Positions 52,607-61,498 of a stretch of 64,000 nucleotides of DNA are shown one piece after another. Source of the stretch: CBDHCC01 sp965219235 (lineage in GTDB: Bacteria > Pseudomonadota > Alphaproteobacteria > Sphingomonadales > Sphingomonadaceae); contig OZ244721.1 in NCBI GenBank assembly GCA_965219235.1, positions 186,001 through 250,000 on the forward strand. Direction: 5' to 3'. The position numbers were made by a program, and so were the translations under genes. Numbering within the stretch: position 1 is the stretch's first letter; every line of letters starts with the position of its first letter. Below the pieces are notes generated by a model. The model saw nothing but the letters and a program-made list of their open reading frames with translations, searched no databases and was not told where the DNA came from.

Positions 52607-54927
52607 AACCCCGCGCTCCACCGCACCAGCGCGCCCTTCTCGTCCGGCGCGTAGGCGTTGTTGCCCGGGTCGGCGCGCCAGTAGCCGTTCACCGACAGCG
52701 ATCCCCCCCACAGCCAGCGCGCATAGGCGACCTCCGCCACCCGTTCGCGGCCCAGGGGCGAGAGGTTCAGCGTGGCGTCGGTGTAGCCGGGCGCCAGCGT
52801 GGCGTAGTCGTAGCTCGTCGGCAGCGACAGCGACAGGCCGCCGCCGGTCACGCGCAAAGGCTGGCTCACTCGCAGCGAGAGCCGGCCGTCGCCGACCAGC
52901 CCGTCCTTGCCGAGATCGAACGACCAGGCGCCGCTGGTCAGCGTGCCGCCGGTCAGCGCGCCGCCGGAGCGCGCGGTGGTCCAGCCCCGCCGCCAGCCGC
53001 CACCGGCGCTCCAGCCGTCGCCCAGCCCCACGCTCGCGCCGGCGTCCAGGAACCAGCTGTCCGCCCCCCGTCCCGCACCGAGCGCGGGGCCGAGCCGCGC
53101 GCCCAGCACCGAGCGCTCCTCGCTCATCCGGGTGGCGCCCAGCGACAGCACGGCCGCGCCGACCCGGCCGTCCGCGCCGGCGGAGAGCGTCGCATAGCCA
53201 CCGCGATCCCAGCCGGGGCGGCCGGCGGGCAGCAGGCGGTCGGCGGCCGAGAGGCTCTGCCCGCTCTCCGCCGCGACGCTCAGCCGCACGCGACCGACAT
53301 CGCGGCCGATCGCGACCGCGGCGTCGGCGTCGCGCCGCAGGCCGGTCTGCCGGTCCGCGCGCCCGGCGAGCAGGAACGCGCCCTCGCGCGCGGTGTCCAG
53401 CCGCTCGGCGAGACCGTCCGCGCCGCGCGCGATCCCGAGCCCCACCCGCGTGCGGGCGTCCAGCCGCTGCACGAAGGCGAGCGCGGTCGCGCGCGCCGCC
53501 GCCGCGTCGGCCTGGCGCAACGCCAGTGGCCGCGCCCCGGTGGCGCCCTCGACGGAGACCGCGACCAGTCCGTCGCGGCCGGTGCGCAACGCGGCCGTCC
53601 GGCCACCGTCCGCCAGCGCGCTCGCCAGCGCAGAGCGCGCGACGTCCGCCCGCGCGCGGCCGGAGACCGGCAGGTCGAAGGCGCGGCCGTAGTCGTCGAG
53701 CGCGACCGCGCTCAACCCCGCGATGTGGCCGCCGTCCCCCATCGCGGACCCCAGCTGGCCCCCGTCCAGCGGGCCGAGCACCACGTCCGTGCCCGCCAGC
53801 GTCGTCGATCCCACCGGCTGGAAGGCGCGGGTGAGATCCAGCCCGCCACGGCCGAAGGTGGCGTCGACGCCCGGCGTGCCGAGGTCGCGCGCGGTGCGGT
53901 AGATCAGGTCGACCACCTGCGCGCCGGTCAGGTTGGGAAAGGCCTCGCGGATCAGCGCCACCGCGCCCGACACGATCGGCGCGGCGAAGGAGGTGCCGCT
54001 GGCCAGCACCGCCTGATTGTCGGCGTTGACCGTCCGCACGCGCCGGCCCAGCGCCGAGATGTAGACATCCTGCCCCGTGCCCGCCCGGTTGGAGAAGGCG
54101 GCGAGCGTGGCGTTGTCCTCGTCGAGCGCGCCCGCGATGATGACCAGGCCCCGCGACACCGCGCGGTCGAGCGCGATCTGGGCGAGCGGGTCGGGGTCGG
54201 CGCCTTCGGGCTTTTCGCCGTCGTTGCCGGCCGAGATGACGATGACGATGCCCGCCGCCGTCGCGCGCCCGATCGCGGAGCGCAGCGTCGGCCCCGCCGG
54301 CGACCCGCCGAGCGAGATGTTGACGACCTTCGCCCCGCTCGTGCGCGCGAAGTCGACCGCCTGCCCGATGGCGCTGTCGGGGTGTTCGCAGCCCTCGTCC
54401 TCGCCGGTCCGCGCGCAGCTGCCGGGCTTGTCGGTCCTGAGCGCCAGGATGGTCGAACCGAAGGCGACGCCCAGCGTGTTGCGGCTGTTCGCGGCGGCGG
54501 CGATCACCCCCGACACCTCCGTGCCGTGGCCGTCCTCGTCGTCGACCGAGCTGTTGCCGGCGAAGTCGCGCGACAGCGGGCTGATGCGTCCCTTGAACTC
54601 GATCTGATCCCGGTCGATGCCGCTGTCGACCACCCCCACCAGCACGCCCGCGCCGGTGACCCCCTTGGCGTAGGCGGCGGCCGCGTTGATCGAGACGGGG
54701 CCGTTCGACAGGCTGTACTCCGCCCGATCGTAGGCCGCCGGACCGGGCGGCGGGGGTGGTGGGGGTGGCGGCGGTGGAGGCGGCGGCGGAGCCGGGACGA
54801 CGCGCGGCGGCACGGGGGTGGATTGGACGCCTCCGCCGCCGTCCCCCCCGCAGGCGGCCAGCGGCAGGGTCACCGCGATCAGCGTCACGCCGGCGATGGC
54901 GGAACGGCGAGACACGGGCAGGCTCAT
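52603..54927 (-). CDS. S8 serine peptidase, autotransporter-like lipoprotein
   Basis: The 774-residue protein has a lipoprotein signal with lipobox LAAC (Cys26), a run of 15 prolines (47-61), then a subtilisin domain. The triad is Asp101 (GVVDSGIDRD), His134 (DEDGHGTEVSG) and Ser in ASGTSFAAPIVSGAV. The C-terminal ~450 residues are repetitive amphipathic strands ending WSAGF, like an outer-membrane barrel or surface beta-domain. It is probably exposed at the cell surface. Substrate unknown. Confidence 0.9.
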   Translation of the reverse strand: MSLPVSRRSAIAGVTLIAVTLPLAACGGDGGGGVQSTPVPPRVVPAPPPPPPPPPPPPPPPGPAAYDRAEYSLSNGPVSINAAAAYAKGVTGAGVLVGVVDSGIDRDQIEFKGRISPLSRDFAGNSSVDDEDGHGTEVSGVIAAAANSRNTLGVAFGSTILALRTDKPGSCARTGEDEGCEHPDSAIGQAVDFARTSGAKVVNISLGGSPAGPTLRSAIGRATAAGIVIVISAGNDGEKPEGADPDPLAQIALDRAVSRGLVIIAGALDEDNATLAAFSNRAGTGQDVYISALGRRVRTVNADNQAVLASGTSFAAPIVSGAVALIREAFPNLTGAQVVDLIYRTARDLGTPGVDATFGRGGLDLTRAFQPVGSTTLAGTDVVLGPLDGGQLGSAMGDGGHIAGLSAVALDDYGRAFDLPVSGRARADVARSALASALADGGRTAALRTGRDGLVAVSVEGATGARPLALRQADAAAARATALAFVQRLDARTRVGLGIARGADGLAERLDTAREGAFLLAGRADRQTGLRRDADAAVAIGRDVGRVRLSVAAESGQSLSAADRLLPAGRPGWDRGGYATLSAGADGRVGAAVLSLGATRMSEERSVLGARLGPALGAGRGADSWFLDAGASVGLGDGWSAGGGWRRGWTTARSGGALTGGTLTSGAWSFDLGKDGLVGDGRLSLRVSQPLRVTGGGLSLSLPTSYDYATLAPGYTDATLNLSPLGRERVAEVAYARWLWGGSLSVNGYWRADPGNNAYAPDEKGALVRWSAGF

Positions 54928-55079
54928 CGGCGCATCCTTCAGCGGCCGGCCGCGCCGGTCCCCGCGTTCCTTGTGGCGACGCAGCTTATACGAAAGGTGA
55001 ACAAAGGGAACTCGCCACTTGGCGCGGGGGCGGACCGAGGCCATGGACGGGAGGCAACGGAACGGCGGAGCGGGACGGC

Positions 55080-55901
55080 ATGGACGAACAGGGCGCCATC
55101 GAGGCGTTGTGGGACCGGCGGGACACGCTGGATTCCGGGGACGCGGAGGCGCGCGCGGCGGTCCAGGCCGTGGTGCGCCGGCTGGACGACGGCTCGCTGC
55201 GCGTCGCTGAGCCGGACGGCGACGGCTGGCGGGTGAACCCGTGGGCGAAGAAGGCGGTGCTGCTCTCCTTCCGCCTGTGGGACAACGCGCTGGTGGACGG
55301 CGGCTCGGCGGGCGCGCCGGGGTGGGACAAGGTGCCCTCGAAGTTCGCCGGCTGGGGCGAGGCGGAGTTCCGGGCCGCCGGCTTCCGCGCGGTGCCCGGC
55401 GCGATCGTGCGGCGCGGGGCGTTCGTCGGCAAGGGCGCGGTGCTGATGCCGTCCTTCGTCAACATCGGCGCACATGTCGGCGAGGGGACCATGATCGACA
55501 CCTGGGCGACGGTCGGCTCGGGTGCCCAGATCGGCCGCAACGTGCATCTGTCGGGCGGCGCGGGCATCGGCGGCGTGCTGGAGCCGTTGCAGGCGGAGCC
55601 CGTGATCATCGGCGACGGCGCGTTCATCGGCGCGCGGTCGGAGGTCGCGGAGGGCGTGCGCGTCGGCGAGGGCGCGGTCCTGTCGATGGGCGTCTATCTG
55701 GGCGCCTCCACCCGCATCCTGGACCGGGACACGGGCGAGGTGTTCCATGGCGAGGTGCCACCCTACGCCGTGGTCGTGCCGGGCAGCGCGCCCACCGCCG
55801 GCAACCCCGATGGCCCCAACCTCTATTGCGCGGTCATCGTCAAGCGCGTGGACGAGCGCACGCGGGCCAAGACCAGCATCAACGAGCTGCTGCGGCCGTG
55901 A
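55080..55901 (+). CDS. dapD: Tetrahydrodipicolinate N-succinyltransferase
   Basis: The 273-residue hexapeptide-repeat enzyme succinylates tetrahydrodipicolinate in the lysine/diaminopimelate pathway. VNPWAKKAVLLSFRL and NPDGPNLYCAVIVKRVDERTRAKTSINELLR (parts) mark DapD; the left-handed helix runs from PGAIVRRGAFVGKGAVLMPS to GARSEVAEGVRVGEGAVLSMGV. lysA lies 2 kb downstream. It is divergent from the peptidase gene. Confidence 0.95.
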   Translation: MDEQGAIEALWDRRDTLDSGDAEARAAVQAVVRRLDDGSLRVAEPDGDGWRVNPWAKKAVLLSFRLWDNALVDGGSAGAPGWDKVPSKFAGWGEAEFRAAGFRAVPGAIVRRGAFVGKGAVLMPSFVNIGAHVGEGTMIDTWATVGSGAQIGRNVHLSGGAGIGGVLEPLQAEPVIIGDGAFIGARSEVAEGVRVGEGAVLSMGVYLGASTRILDRDTGEVFHGEVPPYAVVVPGSAPTAGNPDGPNLYCAVIVKRVDERTRAKTSINELLRP

Positions 55902-55956
55902 GGGGAGGTGAGCCTGGCTGCGTTCGGGTCCGGCGGGTGACTCCACCTCATCCGCC

Positions 55957-56070
55957 GTCATCCCCGCGAAAGCGGGGATCTATGCGCCGATATCGCGCTC
56001 TGAGCCATCCGGTGACTGTGTGGGGCTGATGTCGTCACCGCGCCTGGATCCCCGCCTGCGCGGGGATGAC
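55957..56070. repeat. REPIN-like pair of GGGGATC palindromes
   Basis: GTCATCCCCGCGAAAGCGGG at 55957-55980 and inverse CGCGGGGATGAC ending at 56070, with about 62 nt between. It is part of a 267-nt gap between dapD and argH that otherwise shows nothing. Confidence 0.85.
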
Positions 56071-56168
56071 GAGGGGAGTCGAGACGCCGCCCTCAACCTC
56101 CCAGCTGCCGGACCCTTGCCGCCGCGGCGGCCATTGCGTCCCGCCGCCGCCTTCCATAGTCGCGGCCC

Positions 56169-57560
56169 ATGACCGCTCCCTCATCCACCAACCCCCTTTG
56201 GGGCGGCCGGTTCTCGGGTGGACCGGCGGCGGTGATGCGGGAGATCAACGCCTCCATTCCGTTCGATCGGCGGCTGTGGCGGCAGGACCTGGCCGGCAGC
56301 CGGGCGCATGTCGCGATGCTGGCCGATCAGGGCATCGTGGCGCGCGACGCGGCGGAGCGGATCGCGGCCGGGCTGGACGCGATCGAGGCGCGCTGGGCCG
56401 CCGGGGAGGTGCCCGTCGACCTGGCGCTCGAGGACATCCACATGACGGTGGAGACGGCGCTCGCCGAGGCGATCGGCCCCGACGCCGGTCGCCTCCACAC
56501 CGCGCGGTCGAGGAACGACCAGGTCGCCACCGATTTCCGCCTGTGGGTGCGCGATGCGACCGACGAGACGCTGGCCGGCGTTGAAGCACTGGCCCGCACG
56601 CTCATCGGACGCGCAGACGAGCACGCCGCGACCGTGATGCCGGGCTTCACCCACCTGCAGGTCGCCCAGCCGATCACGCTCGGGCACCACCTGCTGGCCT
56701 ATGTCGCCATGCTGGGCCGCGACCGCTCGCGCCTCGCGGACGCCCGCACGCGGATGAACGAGTCGCCACTCGGCGCCGCCGCGCTGGCCGGCACGCCCTA
56801 CTCGATCGACCGCCACGCGACCGCGCAGGCGCTCGGCTTCGATCGACCGATGGCCAACGCCATGGACGCGGTTAGCGACCGCGACTTCGCCGCCGACTAC
56901 CTGTTCGCGCTCACCCAGCTCGCCATCCACCTGTCGCGCCTGGCGGAGGAGATCGTGCTGTGGGCCACGCCCGCCTTTGGGTTCGTCGCCCTGCCCGACG
57001 CCTGGTCCACGGGGAGCTCGATCATGCCGCAAAAGCGCAATCCCGACGCCGCCGAGCTGGTGCGCGGGCACACCGGCCGGGTGCTGGGCGCCTTGACCGC
57101 GCTGCTGGTCACCCTGAAGGGTCTGCCCATGGCCTATTCCAAGGATCTGCAGGACGACAAGCCGCCGGTGTTCGAGGCGCACGACCTGATGGGCCTGATG
57201 CTGGCCGCGACCGAGGGCATGATGGGCGCGCTGACCTTCCGCCCCGACGCCATGCGCGCGGCCTGCGCCAGGGGTCACCCGACGGCGACCGACCTGGCCG
57301 ACTGGCTGGTGACGGCCCGCGACGCGCCCTTCCGCGAGGCGCACGGGCTGGCGGGCCGGGCCGTGCGGGCGGCGGACGAGCGGGGGTGCGCCCTGGAGGA
57401 GCTGACGGACGCGGAGCTGGGCGCGATCGATCCCAGGCTGGAGGGCGGCCGGGCGGCCTGCTCGCTCGACGCCTCGGTCGCGGGCCGCACGAGCTTCGGC
57501 GGCACCGCGCCCGCGCGCGTGAGGGAGGCCGTGGCGGCGGCACGCGGGGAGTGGGCGTGA
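56169..57560 (+). CDS. argH: Argininosuccinate lyase
   Basis: The 463-residue fumarase/aspartase-superfamily enzyme makes arginine and fumarate. LWGGRFSGGPAAVMREINASI is the usual start, HTARSRNDQVATDFRLW holds substrate contacts, and GSSIMPQKRNPDAAEL (residues 282-297) is the signature loop with the catalytic Ser. It overlaps the small lipoprotein gene by GTGA. Confidence 0.96.
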   Translation: MTAPSSTNPLWGGRFSGGPAAVMREINASIPFDRRLWRQDLAGSRAHVAMLADQGIVARDAAERIAAGLDAIEARWAAGEVPVDLALEDIHMTVETALAEAIGPDAGRLHTARSRNDQVATDFRLWVRDATDETLAGVEALARTLIGRADEHAATVMPGFTHLQVAQPITLGHHLLAYVAMLGRDRSRLADARTRMNESPLGAAALAGTPYSIDRHATAQALGFDRPMANAMDAVSDRDFAADYLFALTQLAIHLSRLAEEIVLWATPAFGFVALPDAWSTGSSIMPQKRNPDAAELVRGHTGRVLGALTALLVTLKGLPMAYSKDLQDDKPPVFEAHDLMGLMLAATEGMMGALTFRPDAMRAACARGHPTATDLADWLVTARDAPFREAHGLAGRAVRAADERGCALEELTDAELGAIDPRLEGGRAACSLDASVAGRTSFGGTAPARVREAVAAARGEWA

Positions 57561-57793
57561 GGGGGCTGCTGCTGGCCGGGGCCGCGCTGGCGCTGGCGTC
57601 GTGCGGCAACCGCTCGCCGCTGGAGCCGCAGGTGGGCCGGAGCCTGCCTCCGCCCGTGCCCGGCGCGACCGAGCCGCCGACGGTGGGCGAGCTGACGAAC
57701 CCCGGCCCGCAAGCGCGGCCGGACCGGACGGACGAGATCCTCAAACGGTCGGAGGAGCGCCAGCCCGACCGTTTCGACCTGCCGCCGGACTGA
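57557..57793 (+). CDS. Small lipoprotein, LptM/YifL-like
   Basis: The 78-residue protein has a signal with lipobox ALASC and a mature start CGNRSPLEPQ, close to the CGLKGPLxxP pattern of LptM. LptM supports assembly of the LPS translocon LptDE, and its gene commonly sits just before lysA, as here. The rest is Pro-rich and disordered. Assignment rests on the short motif and position. Confidence 0.72.
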   Translation: MRGLLLAGAALALASCGNRSPLEPQVGRSLPPPVPGATEPPTVGELTNPGPQARPDRTDEILKRSEERQPDRFDLPPD

Positions 57794-57816
57794 GGGGGGT
57801 GCTGGCGCCGGCGGAT

Positions 57817-57952
57817 CTCCCCTCCCCGCAAGGGAGGGGATAAAGGGGTGGGTGCCGCCGTCAGGCGGCTCGCTCCGCCAGGAGCGACGAAGCGGGCGTC
57901 GAGCCCGCTCCGCCGCCACCCACTCCCGGCCCGTCCCTTGCAGGGAGGAGAG
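57817..57952. repeat. Inverted palindromic repeat pair between lptM-like and lysA
   Basis: CTCCCCTCCCCGCAAGGGAG with GGGATAAAGGGGTGGGTG at 57817-57854 faces CACCCACTCCCGGCCCGTCC...GGGAGGAGAG at 57917-57952. It is the same family as the repeat between sufC and sufD. Confidence 0.8.
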
Positions 57953-58029
57953 GACATCCAATCCGTCTCCAGGTCTGACCTAAACTGACTCACCAACCCC
58001 CCCTCTCGCTCGCCAACGGCGTCCTCCAC

Positions 58030-59235
58030 ATGGAGGGCGTGGCGCTGCCGGATGTCGCCGCCACGCTGGGCACGCCCACCTACGTGATCTCGCGCACCGC
58101 CATCCGCGCCCGCGCCCGCGCGTTCCGCGACGCGCTGGCCCCCGCGCGCTGCCACTTCGCGTGCAAGGCGAACCCCAACGGCGCGGTTCTCTCGACACTA
58201 ATGGCCGAGGGCTATGGCGCGGACGTGGTGTCCGGCGGCGAGCTGGCGCGCGCGCTCGCGGCCGGGATCGCGGCGGTCGACGTGGTGTTCTCCGGCGTCG
58301 GCAAGACGATCGCCGAGCTGACCGCCGCGATCGAGGCGGGGGTCGGCTGCGTCAATCTGGAGAGCGAGGAGGAGGGGGTGGAGCTCGCCGCGCTGGCCGC
58401 CGCGCAAGGCTTGACGGCGCGCGCGGCGCTGCGGATCAATCCCGATGTCGGCGGCGGCGGGCACGCCAAGATCACCACGGGGTCGGGCGACACCAAGTTC
58501 GGCGTGCCCCACGATCGGGCGGCGGGCGTGTTCGCGCGGCTGGCCGGGCGGCCGGGGCTGAGGCTGGACGGGCTGGCGGTCCACATCGGCAGCCAGCTCC
58601 TGGATCTGGTGCCGTTCGAGCGCGCCTTTGGCCGGCTGGGGACGCTGCTGGAGAGCCTGAGGGCGCAGGGCCTGCGGGTGTCGGCGGTGGACCTGGGCGG
58701 CGGGCTGGGGGTGGCGAGCGGCGGGGTCGAGCCGCCCTCCTTCGCCGACTACGGCGCGTTGGTGGCGCGCGCGACGGCGGGCTGGGACGCGGCCCTGTCG
58801 GTCGAGCCCGGCCGCTGCCTGGTGGCGGACGCCGGCGTGCTGCTCGCGCGCGTGGTGCGGGTGAAAGCGGGCGTGACGCGGCCTTTCGCGGTTCTGGACG
58901 CGGGCATGAACGACCTGCTCCGCCCGGCCCTCTACGACGCGACGCATGAGCTGCGTGCGGTCCAGCCGCGCGCGGGCGAACAGGAGACGGCGGTGGTCGG
59001 CCCGGTGTGCGAGACGAGCGACCTGTTCCGTTCGGCCGCGACCCTGACTCCGCTGCGGGCGGGCGATCTGGTGGCGATCGAACAGGCCGGGGCTTATGGC
59101 GCGTCGATGGCGTCCACCTACAACTCCAGGCCACTGCCGGCGGAGGCGATGGTGGAGGGCGACCGCTGGCAGCTGGTGCGGGAGCGCGGCACGGCGGCGG
59201 ATCTGGTGCGCGGCGAGCGGGTATGGGAGGAGTGA
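58030..59235 (+). CDS. lysA: Diaminopimelate decarboxylase
   Basis: The fold-type III PLP enzyme makes lysine from meso-diaminopimelate. The PLP lysine is Lys46 from this ATG (HFACKANPN). VHIGSQLLDLVPFERAFGRL, VDLGGGLGVA, VEPGRCLVADAG, GPVCETSDLF and EQAGAYGASMASTYNSRP are intact. Homologues begin about 15 residues earlier; an in-frame CTG at 57985 would give THQPPLSLANGVLHMEGV, which looks like the true N-terminus. The ATG at 58030 is the first standard start. Confidence 0.93.
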   Translation: MEGVALPDVAATLGTPTYVISRTAIRARARAFRDALAPARCHFACKANPNGAVLSTLMAEGYGADVVSGGELARALAAGIAAVDVVFSGVGKTIAELTAAIEAGVGCVNLESEEEGVELAALAAAQGLTARAALRINPDVGGGGHAKITTGSGDTKFGVPHDRAAGVFARLAGRPGLRLDGLAVHIGSQLLDLVPFERAFGRLGTLLESLRAQGLRVSAVDLGGGLGVASGGVEPPSFADYGALVARATAGWDAALSVEPGRCLVADAGVLLARVVRVKAGVTRPFAVLDAGMNDLLRPALYDATHELRAVQPRAGEQETAVVGPVCETSDLFRSAATLTPLRAGDLVAIEQAGAYGASMASTYNSRPLPAEAMVEGDRWQLVRERGTAADLVRGERVWEE

Positions 59236-59257
59236 GGGCGCTGATTGCCCTGTCACC

Positions 59258-59373
59258 GTCATCCCCGCGGAGGCGGGGATCCACGCGCCGGCGGTGGGGC
59301 TCGTTGCGTGGCCGGACGACGCGCGCCTTGCCCCGGCTTGCGCGCCTGGATCCCCGCCTGCGCGGGGATGACG
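59258..59373. repeat. REPIN-like pair of GGGGATC palindromes
   Basis: GTCATCCCCGCGGAGGCGGG at 59258 and the inverse CGCGGGGATGACG ending at 59373. It lies between lysA and the siroheme synthase gene. Confidence 0.85.
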
Positions 59374-59395
59374 TGAGAGGCGGGGGGGTGTCGCC

Positions 59396-60175
59396 ATGAA
59401 CCAGCTCCCCGTCTTCGCCAACGTCCGCGGCCGCCCCGTGCTGCTGATCGGCGAGGGCGCGGCGGCGGACGCCAAGCGGCGGCTGCTGGAGCGGGCCGGC
59501 GCGCGGGTGGTGACGGCGCGGGAGCCGGACGTGCGCCTCGCCTTCGTGGCGGTGGAGGACGAGGCGGAGGCGACGGCCGCCGCCCACGCGCTGAAGGCGG
59601 CGGGTCTGCTGGTCAACGTCGTGGATCGCCCGGCGCTCTGCGACTTCACCACGCCGGCCGTGGTCGAGCGCGGGCCGCTGCTGGTCGCGGTCGCCACCGG
59701 CGGCGCGTCGGCCGGCCTCGCCAAGGCGGTGCGCCAGCGGATCGAGCGGCTGCTGCCGGAGGACGCGGGCGCGCTCGCCGAGGCGCTGTCGGCGGCGCGC
59801 GACGCGATCCGAGCGCACTGGCCGGACGGCGCGGACCGGCGGCGCGCGATCGACGCGGCGCTGGCCGAGGGCGGCCCGCTCGACCCGATGCGCGAGGGGG
59901 CGTCGGCTAGGGTGGGGGAGTGGCTGGAGGGAGCGTCAGCGGCGATCGTCACCGGCCGCGTGGACGTGGCGCTGACGAGCTTCGACCCCGACGACCTCAC
60001 GCTGCGCACCGCGCGGCTGATGGGCGAGGCGGACACGGTGTGGCACCCGCCCGGCTGTCCCCCCGCGCTGCTCGCCCGCGCCCGCGCCGACGCGGTGCGG
60101 CGGGTGGGCGAACCGGACGGGCCCGTCGAGGGGCTGGCGCTCGTTCTGCGCGCGCCCGTGTCACGGCAGATGTGA
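59396..60175 (+). CDS. Siroheme synthase, precorrin-2 dehydrogenase/ferrochelatase part
   Basis: The 259-residue protein matches the N-terminal half of CysG. QLPVFANVRGRPVLLIGEGAAADAKRRLLERAG is the NAD-binding start, LVNVVDRPALCDFTTPAVVERGPLLVAVATGGASAGLAKAVRQRIERLL (parts cited) the signature. It oxidises precorrin-2 to sirohydrochlorin and inserts iron. The methyltransferase half is absent, so a separate CobA must exist elsewhere. Siroheme serves sulfite or nitrite reductase. Confidence 0.9.
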   Translation: MNQLPVFANVRGRPVLLIGEGAAADAKRRLLERAGARVVTAREPDVRLAFVAVEDEAEATAAAHALKAAGLLVNVVDRPALCDFTTPAVVERGPLLVAVATGGASAGLAKAVRQRIERLLPEDAGALAEALSAARDAIRAHWPDGADRRRAIDAALAEGGPLDPMREGASARVGEWLEGASAAIVTGRVDVALTSFDPDDLTLRTARLMGEADTVWHPPGCPPALLARARADAVRRVGEPDGPVEGLALVLRAPVSRQM

Positions 60176-60369
60176 CCCTCGCGATCCCGTACTGGCGGAA
60201 AACTGCCAAAGGTCACAGAAAGTCACAGCACACATGCGCGGGTGAGACGTTGGACCAGGCGGATGCGGGTCGGGCGAACAGGCGTCGGAACGAGCCGGGA
60301 AGGGCGAGGTCGGCATAAAACCCATATGGCACATAATCTCAGATTTGTCCAGAGGGTCCGGACTCCCGC

Positions 60370-60663
60370 TCAGCCCTTGCCGCGCCCCTCCAGCGACATC
60401 CGGTTCAGCGCCCGCAAATCCGCCGCGCCGGCCACCACCGCCTCTGCCAGCGCGATCAGCCGCTCGAGCGTCGCGTCGTCCACGCGCTTGTACGCGGGCC
60501 GCCCCGCCAGCCGCTCCGTCCAGGGGCTGCCCAGCTCGGCGTCGAGCAGGATGCGCTGGAAGCAATGGTCGAGCCGCACCGGCCAGCCACGTGTCGCCGC
60601 CAACCCCGGCATGACCTCGCGCGTCAGCCGGAGCCACTCGGCCTCGCGATCCGCGCGGCTCAC
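60370..60663 (-). CDS. Small conserved protein downstream of gpmA
   Basis: The 97-residue protein starts with GTG overlapping the gpmA stop. WLRLTREVMPGLAATRGWPVRLDHCFQRILLD and GRPAYKRVDDATLERLIALAEAVVAG (parts: RGWPV, DHCFQRILLD, RPAYK) look conserved. I do not recognise a functional family; homologues are sometimes labelled as acetyltransferase-related, which its short helical sequence does not support. The ~190-nt gap to the left shows no gene. Confidence 0.65.
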   Translation of the reverse strand: MSRADREAEWLRLTREVMPGLAATRGWPVRLDHCFQRILLDAELGSPWTERLAGRPAYKRVDDATLERLIALAEAVVAGAADLRALNRMSLEGRGKG

Positions 60664-61346
60664 CGATCCTTGAGGTAGAAGCGGTCGGTCGAGCGCATCC
60701 GGTCGTCCAGCTGGTACACCATCGGCTCGCCCGTCGGGATTTCGAGGTTCGGGATGTCGGCGTCGCCGATTCCCGACAGGTGCTTGACCAGCGCGCGCAG
60801 CGAGTTGCCATGGGCTGAGATCAGGACACGCTTGCCGGCCCGGATCTCCGGCACGATGGCGCTCTCCCAATAGGGCAGCACGCGCGCGATCGTGTCCTTG
60901 AGGCTTTCGGTGCGCGGCACGTTCACGCCGCCATAGCGGTGATCCACGGCGGGGTCGTAGTCCTGCCCCGGTTCGATCTCGGGCGGCGGGGTGTCGAACG
61001 AGCGCCGCCAGATGTGGACCTGCTCGTCGCCATGCCTGGCCGCCGTCTCCGCCTTGTTGAGGCCGGTAAGGCCGCCGTAGTGCCGCTCGTTCAGCCGCCA
61101 GTCCTTGATTTCGGGCAGCCACAGCCGGCCCATGGCTTCGAGCGCGATGTGCAGGGTCTTGATGGCGCGGGTCTGGAAGGAGGTGAAGGTGAGGTCGAAG
61201 TCGTAGCCCTTCGCCTGCAACAGTTCCCCCGCCGCCTTCGCCTCCGCCTCGCCCTTCTCGGTCAGATTCACATCCCACCAGCCGGTGAAGCGGTTCTCCA
61301 GATTCCACTGGGACTGGCCGTGGCGCAGCAGGACGAGGGTGGGCAT
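60660..61346 (-). CDS. gpmA: 2,3-bisphosphoglycerate-dependent phosphoglycerate mutase
   Basis: The 228-residue enzyme interconverts 3- and 2-phosphoglycerate in glycolysis/gluconeogenesis. LLRHGQSQWNLENRFTGWWDVNLT holds the phosphorylated His9, ERHYGGLTGLNKAE and ISAHGNSLRALVKHL the second His and specificity loop. The ATG at 61346 (MPTLVLL) is the conserved start. Confidence 0.95.
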   Translation of the reverse strand: MPTLVLLRHGQSQWNLENRFTGWWDVNLTEKGEAEAKAAGELLQAKGYDFDLTFTSFQTRAIKTLHIALEAMGRLWLPEIKDWRLNERHYGGLTGLNKAETAARHGDEQVHIWRRSFDTPPPEIEPGQDYDPAVDHRYGGVNVPRTESLKDTIARVLPYWESAIVPEIRAGKRVLISAHGNSLRALVKHLSGIGDADIPNLEIPTGEPMVYQLDDRMRSTDRFYLKDR

Positions 61347-61422
61347 GGGGTGGGGACTTTCGGTTGGTTCGGTTAGGTTTCTCATTCACGGGCTTGCGTG
61401 TTCGAGGCAAGCCTTGGAAGCT

Positions 61423-61498
61423 TGGATCCCCGCCTTCGCGGGGATGACGAATGTAAGACCTAGGGGTCATCCCCGCGCAGGCGGGGATCCAGGCGCCG
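61423..61498. repeat. Two GGGGATC palindromes in outward orientation
   Basis: Units at 61423-61448 and 61466-61498 are inverted, but in the opposite order to the REPIN-like pairs. The right unit overlaps the last 11 codons of the GIY-YIG gene. Confidence 0.8.

Noticed and set aside
54999..55011. GAAC-N5-GAAC upstream of dapD as a LexA box
   Set aside because: Alphaproteobacterial LexA sites have 7 nt between the GAAC/GTTC halves; here there are 5, and neither flanking gene is an SOS gene.
60176..60369. Possible small RNA or peptide between siroheme synthase and the gpmA-linked gene
   Set aside because: It contains GGTCACAGAAAGTCACAG direct repeats and an AT-richer patch, but no promoter-terminator pair or convincing ORF.
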